Below are positions 6,711 through 13,847 of a stretch of DNA of 13,847 nt, piece after piece (the first letter of the stretch is position 1; each line of letters begins with the position of its first letter). A program made the translations under genes and the position numbers. The stretch is from an uncultured Chlorobiota bacterium (GTDB lineage Bacteria > Bacteroidota > Bacteroidia > Bacteroidales > JAADGE01): contig CAMZKI010000250.1 of assembly GCA_947311125.1 (NCBI GenBank), positions 1 to 13,847 of the forward strand. Reading direction: 5' to 3'. The notes beneath the pieces are model-generated. The model saw only the letters and a list, made by a program, of their open reading frames with translations. It searched no databases and had not been told where the DNA came from.

Positions 6711-7904
6711 ATGGAAAAAATAAAAAAACTTATACAGCAAATAGGCGAATTAAACGCTGCAAACCTTTTTGATAAAGACTTTTTGCTTACTTGGGAAAAA
6801 TCGGAAGACGATTTAAAACAAATACTTTTAATTGCCGAAACACTGAAAGAAATGCGCGATAATAATATTTCGCCGAAAGTATTTGACAGCGGTTTGGCGG
6901 TCTCGCTTTTCAGAGATAATTCAACAAGAACACGCTTTTCTTATTCATCTGCAGCAAGTTTACTTGGTCTGTCAGTTCAGGATTTAGACGAGAAAAAAGC
7001 ACAAATTGCACACGGCGAAACGGTTCGAGAAACTGCTAACATGATTTCGTTTCTTACGGAAGCCGTCGGAATAAGAGATGATATGTATCTCGGAGCAGGC
7101 GAGGCATATATGCGTGAATTCGGTGATGCTTTAACAGACGGTTATAATCAAGGAGTTTTGCCTTCGCGACCTACCATTGTAAACCTGCAAAGCGATGTGG
7201 ACCACCCTACCCAATCGATGGCTGATTTACAACATTTAATAAAACATTTCGGAGGTCTTGATAAACTTAAAGGCAAAAAAATTGCCGTTACCTGGGCATA
7301 TTCTCCGAGCTACGGAAAGCCCTTATCGGTTCCGCAAGGAATTATAGGACTGATGACACGTTTAGGAATGAATGTTTCATTGGCATATCCCGAAAATTAT
7401 AACTTAATACCCGAAGTTGAAAAAATTGCCGCAAAACAGGCAAAAGCAAGCGGCGGAAGTTTTGAAATTACTGATTCAATGAATAATGCATTTAAAGATG
7501 CCGATATTATTTATCCGAAAAGTTGGGCACCGTATTGGGTTATGGGCAGCCGTACCGAACTGCTTCGTAACAACGACAGTGAAGGATTGAAAAAACTTGA
7601 AGAGCAAGCACTTGCCGAAAATGCAAAACATAAGCAATGGGAAGTTAACGAAGATATGGTAAATCTTACCAAAAATAAAAATGCACTTTATATGCATCCT
7701 CTGCCTGCCGATATTTCGGGTTTGAATTGTGAAAACGGAGAAGTTACAAACGAAATTTTTGAAAGATACAGAATTGAAACTTATAAAGAAGCCGGATGGA
7801 AACCTTATATTATTGCAGCAATGATTTTTGCAGGCAAGTTTAAAAATCCGGGAGAAACTCTGGAAAATATTTTAAAAAGAAATCAAAAAAGAGTTTCAGG
7901 TTAG
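6711..7904 (+). CDS. ygeW: Knotted carbamoyltransferase YgeW
   Basis: The 397-residue enzyme belongs to the aspartate/ornithine transcarbamylase superfamily and to the knotted YgeW branch. The carbamoyl-phosphate site is clear: STRT at 71-74, HPTQSMADL at 165-173 and HPLPAD at 329-334. The second (amino-acid) domain contains AVTWAYSPSYGKPLSVPQG (192-210), typical of YgeW and unlike the ornithine enzyme's SMG loop. The C-terminal EAGWKPYIIAAMIFAG is in the expected place. YgeW was crystallised as a transcarbamylase of unknown substrate. Later work on bacterial anaerobic purine catabolism places it with YgeY and YgeX (diaminopropionate ammonia-lyase), probably releasing carbamoyl phosphate from a ureido intermediate, which would give ATP through carbamate kinase. 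That role is inferred from context. It is the second gene of the ygeY-ygeW operon and is followed by a strong terminator, so ygeX is not co-transcribed here. Confidence 0.93.
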   Translation: MEKIKKLIQQIGELNAANLFDKDFLLTWEKSEDDLKQILLIAETLKEMRDNNISPKVFDSGLAVSLFRDNSTRTRFSYSSAASLLGLSVQDLDEKKAQIAHGETVRETANMISFLTEAVGIRDDMYLGAGEAYMREFGDALTDGYNQGVLPSRPTIVNLQSDVDHPTQSMADLQHLIKHFGGLDKLKGKKIAVTWAYSPSYGKPLSVPQGIIGLMTRLGMNVSLAYPENYNLIPEVEKIAAKQAKASGGSFEITDSMNNAFKDADIIYPKSWAPYWVMGSRTELLRNNDSEGLKKLEEQALAENAKHKQWEVNEDMVNLTKNKNALYMHPLPADISGLNCENGEVTNEIFERYRIETYKEAGWKPYIIAAMIFAGKFKNPGETLENILKRNQKRVSG

Positions 7905-7918
7905 TTAATTTCAAAGTT

Positions 7919-7949
7919 AACAGCTCCTGTTTAAAGGGGCTGTTTTTTT
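7919..7949 (+). terminator. Intrinsic terminator of the ygeY-ygeW operon
   Basis: A nine-pair stem AACAGCTCC / GGGGCTGTT (one G-U pair) encloses an eight-base loop, TGTTTAAA, and is followed by seven T. It begins 14 bp after the ygeW stop. The end of the T-run (7948-7949) is part of the stop codon of the convergent OmpA-family gene. Reading the other way the stem is preceded by A's but followed by AACTTTG, not a T-run, so it should work mainly for ygeW. Confidence 0.9.
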
Positions 7950-10044
7950 ATTTGCTTATTATTCTGAATTCTACACGTCTGTTTTTCTTTCTTCCGCTTT
8001 CTGTTAAGTTATCTGCAAGGGGTTTTGTCCCGCCGAAAGCTGTCGTTTTAATTCTTTCACCGGTAATTCCTTTCAAAATCATATATTTTTTTACGGCTTC
8101 GGCTCTTTGTCTTGAAAGTTTCATTAACTGCTTTTCATATCCGGGAGTAGATTCCGTATGACCTATTATTTCAATTTTCATATCCTTGTTTTTCTTCATA
8201 AGTTTAACCAAACGATTTAGTTCTTCGTAAGACGAGGGTAATAAAACAGCTTTAGTAGAATAAAAATGAACATTATGCAGGACAATAGTTTCTTCTTTGA
8301 CGAGAGGATTCATAAATAAATCTTTTTTCAGTTCTTTATATGATTTTGTTTTTCGGACATCTATCACTTCATTAATTGCAAAATACCCTTCTTTATCCGC
8401 TCTTACGTTGTATTTTACTCCGTAAGGTAAAACAACTTTATAAGATCCGTTTTTAGGATTGCTTCGTGCTTCGCCTTCAATTTTTCCGGTTTTCGAATTT
8501 TCATATATAACTTTGGCACTTATCGGTTTTTTAGTTTTTGCATCAAGCACTTTTCCGTATATTAAAACTACGGGGTCAGGTTTTTCTATATCTCTCAGTT
8601 TTATTCTGAAAATATCTTCATTTCCGAAAGATGTTTCGGAAGAAACCAAATAGGCATAATCGCCTTTTGCGGCAACCGTGTAATAAACATCCCATTTAGA
8701 AGAATTTATTTTTTTACCGAGATTTTTTGGTGTGCTCCATTTTATCCAGGTGTCATCAAGGCGTTTTGAAACAAAAATATCGGCATCGCCGTAGCCCGGT
8801 TCTGTAAACGAATAAAAATAAAGAGTTTTATTATCGGGAGCAATATACGGTGTTCCTTCTCCGAGATAGCTGTTTAAAACGGGACCCATATTTTTGGGTT
8901 CACTGTATGAGCCGTCGGGCTGCAGAAAACTGACATACATATCTTTTTCACCGTATGAATCATCTCTTTCGACAGACATTACCAATACTTCGTTTCCGGG
9001 CGAAAAGGCAAAACTTTCGTATATATTTCTGTTATAATAATTTCTGATTTTTATTTCTCTCGGGACTGTCCATCCTGTTGCAGTTCTGTATGATACGGAA
9101 ATACCTTGGTCGCTTTTGAAACTTCCGTCAGGATTATAAAGTGTTTCTAAAAACAATGTATTGTTATCCGGAGATACCGAAATAACAACATTATCCCCTG
9201 AATTATTCAGCGGTTTGGGAGCGTGTTTAAGTTTAGACCATCGCCCGTCGGGCTGAAGTTCAGAATACCAAATATCATATTTGCTTACAGGTTTTATATT
9301 TCGCGGATGGTTTGCTCTTGCTACATATAGTGTTTTTCCGTCAGGAGATATAACAGGTGCTATCTCCGAATACGGAGAATTTATGTTTAAGCCCATATTT
9401 TCTTTCGTGAATTTTGAAATTTGATTACTTAAAAGGTTAATTTTCCGTTTTTCGGCTTTAATCAGAAAATAATCGGCAGCTATTTTTGTGTCCTGTCCTG
9501 CAACAACTCCTGCATAGTATCCTGAAAATGCATAAGTTCCTGATGTAAATACTTTTTTGCCGTTGATGTAAAAGTTTAAATTATTACCGACTTTTTTAAT
9601 TGTCAGAGTGTTAAAAGTATTTTTCGGTTTAATAATATCTTTTCGCCAACTTGCTTTTTTTATATAGAAAAGTTTAGAGTTTTTGTAACCGTATATCCTG
9701 AACCAACCTTCTGAGGCAATATCAAATATAAGGCTGTTTTTCCATGACGATGTCCCCCAAACAATACCGTATCCTTTTTTTTCCGTACCGGAAACTTGCT
9801 TTATTTTGGTTTCTATATAAAAATCTTTTTTCTCATTGAAAACGACTTCTTTAAAGCTCATTCTGAATATATAATCGGCTCCGCAGGATGCAATAAGAAA
9901 ACCGTTTTTTATTTTTGTATATTGATCGTCGGGCCAAAAATTAGAATTGTCATTAAAATTATCTCTGAATATTTGTGTGGTTTGAGATTCTGCAATCGTA
10001 TTAATTATAAGAATCAGGAGAATAAGGGTTATAATTTTTTTCAT
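7948..10044 (-). CDS. Secreted multidomain envelope protein: lectin-like, PD40 propeller, carboxypeptidase-regulatory-like and OmpA_C domains
   Basis: The 698-residue protein begins with a signal peptide (MKK, hydrophobic to about residue 18, likely cleavage near SQ at 20-21). Domains in order: a concanavalin/LamG-like beta-sandwich (about 25-196, FRDNFNDNSNFW to ADYFLI); PD40/WD40-like propeller blades with repeats VISPDGKTLYVA (231), VSPDNNTLFLE (290), FSPGNEVLVMS (347) and IAPDNKTLYFY (401), plus a degenerate fifth near 458. A carboxypeptidase-regulatory-like domain follows (about 493-560, IYGKVLDAKTKKPISA), then an OmpA C-terminal peptidoglycan-binding domain (about 590-696, ending GRKKNRRVEF). 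In that last domain the usual GHTD is GHTE (E631), while R647 of LSRQRA is kept. It probably tethers a ligand-binding propeller to peptidoglycan; no transmembrane barrel is evident. It starts 2 bp after the upstream sensor kinase stop, so the two are one operon. Ligand unknown. Confidence 0.88.
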   Translation of the reverse strand: MKKIITLILLILIINTIAESQTTQIFRDNFNDNSNFWPDDQYTKIKNGFLIASCGADYIFRMSFKEVVFNEKKDFYIETKIKQVSGTEKKGYGIVWGTSSWKNSLIFDIASEGWFRIYGYKNSKLFYIKKASWRKDIIKPKNTFNTLTIKKVGNNLNFYINGKKVFTSGTYAFSGYYAGVVAGQDTKIAADYFLIKAEKRKINLLSNQISKFTKENMGLNINSPYSEIAPVISPDGKTLYVARANHPRNIKPVSKYDIWYSELQPDGRWSKLKHAPKPLNNSGDNVVISVSPDNNTLFLETLYNPDGSFKSDQGISVSYRTATGWTVPREIKIRNYYNRNIYESFAFSPGNEVLVMSVERDDSYGEKDMYVSFLQPDGSYSEPKNMGPVLNSYLGEGTPYIAPDNKTLYFYSFTEPGYGDADIFVSKRLDDTWIKWSTPKNLGKKINSSKWDVYYTVAAKGDYAYLVSSETSFGNEDIFRIKLRDIEKPDPVVLIYGKVLDAKTKKPISAKVIYENSKTGKIEGEARSNPKNGSYKVVLPYGVKYNVRADKEGYFAINEVIDVRKTKSYKELKKDLFMNPLVKEETIVLHNVHFYSTKAVLLPSSYEELNRLVKLMKKNKDMKIEIIGHTESTPGYEKQLMKLSRQRAEAVKKYMILKGITGERIKTTAFGGTKPLADNLTESGRKKNRRVEFRIISK

Positions 10045-10046
10045 AA

Positions 10047-13000
10047 TCAGTGAAAAAATTTGCGGATTGTATCCGAAAGTTTATCTTTAGTTAAATGTTT
10101 AGTCAGGTAGTCGTCAAATATTTTTCCGTATTTTTGTATTTCATTATCCACGGCATAAGCAGTAAGCGCTATTACGGGTATGTTTTTATAACGTTTATTT
10201 TTCTTAATTATTTTTACGGCTTCATAACCGTCAAGAACAGGCATTCTGATATCTGTAAGAATCATATTCGGAGTTGTCTGCTCAAGTATTTCAAGTATTT
10301 GCTGTCCGTTTTCAGCTTCAATAACAGTAAAATTTAAGTCGTGGCTCATTGCTTTAATCAGTTCCCGGTTTATAAGCATATCATCGGCATAAAGTATTGT
10401 AATTTTCGGAAGCCTTGTGTCATCATCCTTTATGTTATTTTCTTCTGTTTCTTCTTTTTCGATGCCGGGTATTTCAATATTTTTAAGCTCAATTGTGAAC
10501 TCTGTGCCTTTACCGACTTCGCTTTTAACGAATATCCTCCCGTTCATTAATTCCGTCAGTTTTTTTGATATTGATAATCCTAAGCCTGTCCCTCCGAATG
10601 TTCTGATATCAAGTGTTTCTGATTGCCTGAACGACTCAAATATCGTGTCAATTTGATCTTCGGGAACTCCTATTCCCGTATCTTTTACTTTTATTATCAA
10701 ATCGGTTTTTGTGGGTGTTTTGTTTTTAGTTGCAGTATAAACTGAAACAAACCCTTTTTCGGTAAACTTAACGGCATTACCTATAAGGTTAAGTAGTATC
10801 TGCCTTATTCTTACCCCGTCAAACAAAATTATTTCCGGTATATCCGGGGTAAATTCAACTTTTAGTTCTATCCCTTTTTCTATTGTTTTTGGCAAAAATA
10901 AATCTGTTACTTCTTTAATTATTGATTTAATATTGTCCGGCTTATTTTTTATTGTCATTTCTCCGGCTTCAATTTTAGAAAGGTCTAAAATATCGTTAAT
11001 AAGTTCAAGCAGGTTATTACTGCTTATTCTTATATTATCAAGAAACATTTTATTTTTTTCATCGGTAACTCTTTTTGACAGAATATCTGAGAATCCTATA
11101 ATTGCATTCATAGGAGTTCTTATTTCGTGAGACATATTTGCCAAAAATTCACTTTTTAAGCGGTTAGCCTCCTCTGCTTTATAGCGTGCGTCTATTAATT
11201 CTTTCTCAATTTTTTTAATACCTGACAAATCAATCATCGTAACAATAACTCTCTTATAATCATCATTTAACACGAATAACTTCAGAAATACATACACAGG
11301 CTTTCCGTAATAATCTTTAAGTTTAACTTCTTTCTGAAATGATTTCTCATTTTTTGAAAATGTATATAGTATTTCTTTAAACATTGAAAAAGAATCATCC
11401 GTAAAAAATTTATGAGTATTTTTGTAAATAAATTCTTTTGACGGGGCTTTCAGGATATTTAAAGTCTCTGAATTTATCTTCAGGAGTTTATATTTTTTAT
11501 TGCACAATTCTACAAAGTCGGTATTATTCTCTATATATTCTTTTATATCTTCTTTAATTTCTGTCTTTTTCTCATCTAAAAGTTTCTTAATGCCTGAATA
11601 GTCTTCTTCCCATAATATTACCGGGTTATTTTCAAAAAGACTTCTGTAGTTTTCTTCACTTTCTTTAAGTCTTTTTTCTGCTTCTTTTTCTTCTGTAACA
11701 TCTCTTATAATTGCTACGGTTTCGGTATGAATTCCGTCTGTTATTCGAGGTATTGCTTTTACATGAATAAGTCTTTGTTTTTTATCATTCTCTCGTATAA
11801 TCGACAATTCATAATCTCCTGTTTTTCCTTCGGATCTTTCTTCTGATTTTTTTGAGATGTAAGCATAATATTTTTCATCTATAAATTCTTTCAGGTTTCT
11901 TCCTGTTAAACCGTTATTCTCAACACCGAAGATTTTATTTGCAGTTTTGTTTGCCAGAGTAAAGTTTTCCTGCGAATCGTTAATACATACGCCTTCCGAC
12001 AGGTTTTCCATCAAGTTTCTGTATTTAATTTCGCTTTGAGCAAGGGCTTCTTCTAATTTTTTTTGTTCGGTAATTTCAATCATAATACCGTTGAAAAATT
12101 TTTCATTTGTATTTTCGTCAGTTACCTGATTTGAAATTACGTGCAGCCAAATCCATTTACGTTTCTCCGAATTATAATATCTGAAGACCTCGTTAAATAT
12201 TTTTCCTGTTTCTCCGGAATAATAGTTTGCTTTAATTATCCTGTCATAATCGTCTTTATGGATATTTGCAAACCAACTTTTGTAATTATCCGGATCTTTA
12301 AGCCCGAGAATTTGCTTTATTGACTTACTGTAAAAAACGACTTCTCCGAAATTTTTCTTATCGGTATCAGCTTTTATTCTGTATATCACAAAATCAACGG
12401 CATTATTCATAAAAGATTCTAAATGCGCCTCTTGCAAGTTTAATCTTTGCTTTATTTCTGTTTTTTCTTTTCTCTGTTTTTTAATTTCTTTAAGTGTAAC
12501 AGAAAGGATTTTATTATTTCTTTTTATACGCAGGCTTAAAAAAATGAGAAACACCGAAAGTATAATAAAGAAAACAATCCCGATTATCAGATACCTTTTA
12601 ACTGTTCTTTGATATTCAATATTTTTTTGAGCAATTACCTGATTCTCTCTTAAAAGTTTATTCTCTTTTTCTTTTTTTTCATATTCATATGCAATTTTAA
12701 GTTCTGCTATTTTATCGCTGCCCTCCTTTTTAAAAACTGAATCATTAATTTTTTTTAATTTTTCGTAATACTCCAGTGCTTTTTTGTAATCCTTCTTTTT
12801 TTTATATAATCCCGTCAATTTTTCATAAGCGTCTGCAACTATTTGATTCGCTTCAATTTCCGCAGCTGTTTCGGCAGAATTTATAAAATACTGTTTCGCT
12901 TCTTCAAAATTTTGCATTTTTAAATACATATCTCCCAAGCCAAGGTACAGAGATGCAATACCTTCTTTATTTCCGTATGCGTTATTTTCTTCAACCGCAG

Positions 13001-13802
13001 AATGGTAGTATCTCTCGGCTAATTTATATTTTCCTGTTTCTCTGTAAACATCCGCCATATTTTCATAGCACGTTGCTATTGCTAACAAATCTTTCAGTTT
13101 TATCTCAATTACCAAAGCTTTTTTAAAGTATGATAATGCTTCATCATATTTTCCTTTTTCAAAAAGTATTAAGCCGTAATTAATATAATAGCTTGCAATG
13201 CCTGATTCATCGTTATTTGCTTTACTTAAATCATAAGATTTTTTTAAATACTTTTCAGCATTCTTATAATCTTTATTTTGCATATATATTAAGCCTATAT
13301 TATTGTATATCTGCCCTTTACTTTTCTCATCAACTTCATCTTCGCTTATTGCCAGCGCTTTAAAATAATATTCAAGAGCTTTTGAATAATTCCCTTTGCT
13401 GTCATTAACAACACCAAGAGTATTATATGAGTTTATTTGGTAATAAATGTTATTTATCAACTTAGATTTCTCTAAAGATAACTTAAAATATTTTTCAGAA
13501 ATTTTAAAAAAAGATTTATAGTAATAAATTATCCCTAATGAATAAGCAGACTCTATAATTCCGTATGTGTAATTATTTTTTTCAGATAAATTAAGAGCTT
13601 TTTCTGCATAAAAGACAGAAGAGTCCATCTCAGAAATACTTAAGTAATTATCTGATAAAGACAATAATAACTTAACTTTGACAGTATCTTCTTTTACTTG
13701 ACCTATTTTTAACAACAGGCTGTCAGTCTTGCTGCTCTGTCCTGTAGCAAGACTTATTGATATAATAAACAAAATAATAACAAGAATCTTCTTCTTATAC
13801 AT
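10047..13802 (-). CDS. Hybrid sensor histidine kinase: periplasmic TPR, one TM segment, three PAS, HisKA-HATPase, receiver
   Basis: The 1251-residue protein starts with a signal/anchor (residues 1-20) and about seven to eight TPRs (40-350, for example GNYSKALEYYFKAL at 137-150 and GKYDEALSYFKKAL at 217-230). A charged coiled-coil (355-400) and a membrane segment (404-426) follow. Cytoplasmic parts: PAS near 460-580, PAS near 590-705, and a divergent PAS near 715-865 of the WEEDYSGIKK type. HisKA has the phosphorylated H892 in NMSHEIRTPMNA. The HATPase has N1009 (N-box), DTGIGV (1041-1046) and GGTGLGLSIS (1070-1079). The C-terminal receiver has D1140/D1141 and phosphoacceptor D1184 in LTDIRMPVLDG. 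In the receiver the conserved Lys-Pro is Lys1235-His1236. TPRs probably sit in the periplasm and sense a partner protein. No DNA-binding or HPt domain is fused, so phosphotransfer must pass to a separate protein. I chose the ATG at 13802 over the adjacent TTG. The downstream OmpA-family gene follows by 2 bp. Confidence 0.93.
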   Translation of the reverse strand: MYKKKILVIILFIISISLATGQSSKTDSLLLKIGQVKEDTVKVKLLLSLSDNYLSISEMDSSVFYAEKALNLSEKNNYTYGIIESAYSLGIIYYYKSFFKISEKYFKLSLEKSKLINNIYYQINSYNTLGVVNDSKGNYSKALEYYFKALAISEDEVDEKSKGQIYNNIGLIYMQNKDYKNAEKYLKKSYDLSKANNDESGIASYYINYGLILFEKGKYDEALSYFKKALVIEIKLKDLLAIATCYENMADVYRETGKYKLAERYYHSAVEENNAYGNKEGIASLYLGLGDMYLKMQNFEEAKQYFINSAETAAEIEANQIVADAYEKLTGLYKKKKDYKKALEYYEKLKKINDSVFKKEGSDKIAELKIAYEYEKKEKENKLLRENQVIAQKNIEYQRTVKRYLIIGIVFFIILSVFLIFLSLRIKRNNKILSVTLKEIKKQRKEKTEIKQRLNLQEAHLESFMNNAVDFVIYRIKADTDKKNFGEVVFYSKSIKQILGLKDPDNYKSWFANIHKDDYDRIIKANYYSGETGKIFNEVFRYYNSEKRKWIWLHVISNQVTDENTNEKFFNGIMIEITEQKKLEEALAQSEIKYRNLMENLSEGVCINDSQENFTLANKTANKIFGVENNGLTGRNLKEFIDEKYYAYISKKSEERSEGKTGDYELSIIRENDKKQRLIHVKAIPRITDGIHTETVAIIRDVTEEKEAEKRLKESEENYRSLFENNPVILWEEDYSGIKKLLDEKKTEIKEDIKEYIENNTDFVELCNKKYKLLKINSETLNILKAPSKEFIYKNTHKFFTDDSFSMFKEILYTFSKNEKSFQKEVKLKDYYGKPVYVFLKLFVLNDDYKRVIVTMIDLSGIKKIEKELIDARYKAEEANRLKSEFLANMSHEIRTPMNAIIGFSDILSKRVTDEKNKMFLDNIRISSNNLLELINDILDLSKIEAGEMTIKNKPDNIKSIIKEVTDLFLPKTIEKGIELKVEFTPDIPEIILFDGVRIRQILLNLIGNAVKFTEKGFVSVYTATKNKTPTKTDLIIKVKDTGIGVPEDQIDTIFESFRQSETLDIRTFGGTGLGLSISKKLTELMNGRIFVKSEVGKGTEFTIELKNIEIPGIEKEETEENNIKDDDTRLPKITILYADDMLINRELIKAMSHDLNFTVIEAENGQQILEILEQTTPNMILTDIRMPVLDGYEAVKIIKKNKRYKNIPVIALTAYAVDNEIQKYGKIFDDYLTKHLTKDKLSDTIRKFFH

Positions 13803-13847
13803 CAATATTTATTTTTCTTAAAATAACTTATAAAAATATTAAAAAAA

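Noticed and set aside
7911..7918. TAACTTTG on the minus strand at the end of ygeW, a full -7 consensus that could drive antisense RNA into ygeW
   Set aside because: It has no -33 partner and lies inside the terminator-flanking region just past the convergent gene; a single 8-base match in AT-rich DNA is weak.
10417..10656. Antisense open frame with a hydrophobic translation across the receiver/HATPase region
   Set aside because: The opposite strand encodes intact HATPase motifs there; the frame is an artefact of codon use.
13803..13805. TTG codon directly before the ATG of the hybrid kinase
   Set aside because: The adjacent ATG at 13802 is a better start and gives the same signal-anchor.

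Overview
The window looks like chromosomal DNA from a member of the Bacteroidota, probably an anaerobic or fermentative, uncultured-type lineage. The DNA is AT-rich throughout. Candidate promoters match the Bacteroidota -7 consensus TAnnTTTG, and genes have little Shine-Dalgarno signal. Several gene families are typical of the phylum: SiaB/SiaC regulators, a lipoprotein S9 peptidase, a bacterial geranylgeranylglyceryl-phosphate-synthase-like enzyme, a PD40/OmpA envelope protein and a TPR-PAS hybrid histidine kinase. Assignment below phylum is inference.

Layout. Bases 1-519 are the 3' part of an RlmD-type 23S rRNA m5U methyltransferase. Bases 600-2528 hold a same-strand cluster of one SiaB-type kinase with two GHKL-like halves in one polypeptide, followed by two SiaC/DUF1987 phosphoprotein paralogues. 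Tail-to-tail with it, overlapping by 4 bp, is a minus-strand GGGP/HepGP synthase-family gene (2525-3250). Next come its candidate promoter, an intrinsic terminator and a minus-strand S9 prolyl-oligopeptidase-family lipoprotein (3365-5299). A 203-bp divergent intergenic region (5300-5502, the longest gene-free stretch) carries a good TAAATTTG promoter for a two-gene plus-strand operon, ygeY-ygeW (5503-7904). That operon ends in a strong intrinsic terminator whose T-run overlaps the stop codon of the convergent neighbour. From 13802 down to 7948 on the minus strand is a second two-gene unit. It encodes a large hybrid sensor histidine kinase (TPRs, membrane segment, three PAS, HisKA/HATPase, receiver) and, 2 bp later, a secreted lectin-like/PD40/carboxypeptidase-regulatory/OmpA_C protein.

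How the genes may work together. The Sia cluster is a partner-switching signalling module: SiaB phosphorylates SiaC, and in Pseudomonas unphosphorylated SiaC activates a diguanylate cyclase. Here the kinase domain and the target gene are both duplicated, while no phosphatase or cyclase is in view. ygeY-ygeW is the hydrolase/carbamoyltransferase pair usually linked to anaerobic purine (urate-type) breakdown. The kinase-OmpA pair reads as an envelope-sensing unit. The other genes are housekeeping or nutritional. I see no tRNA, rRNA, CRISPR array, insertion sequence or phage gene.
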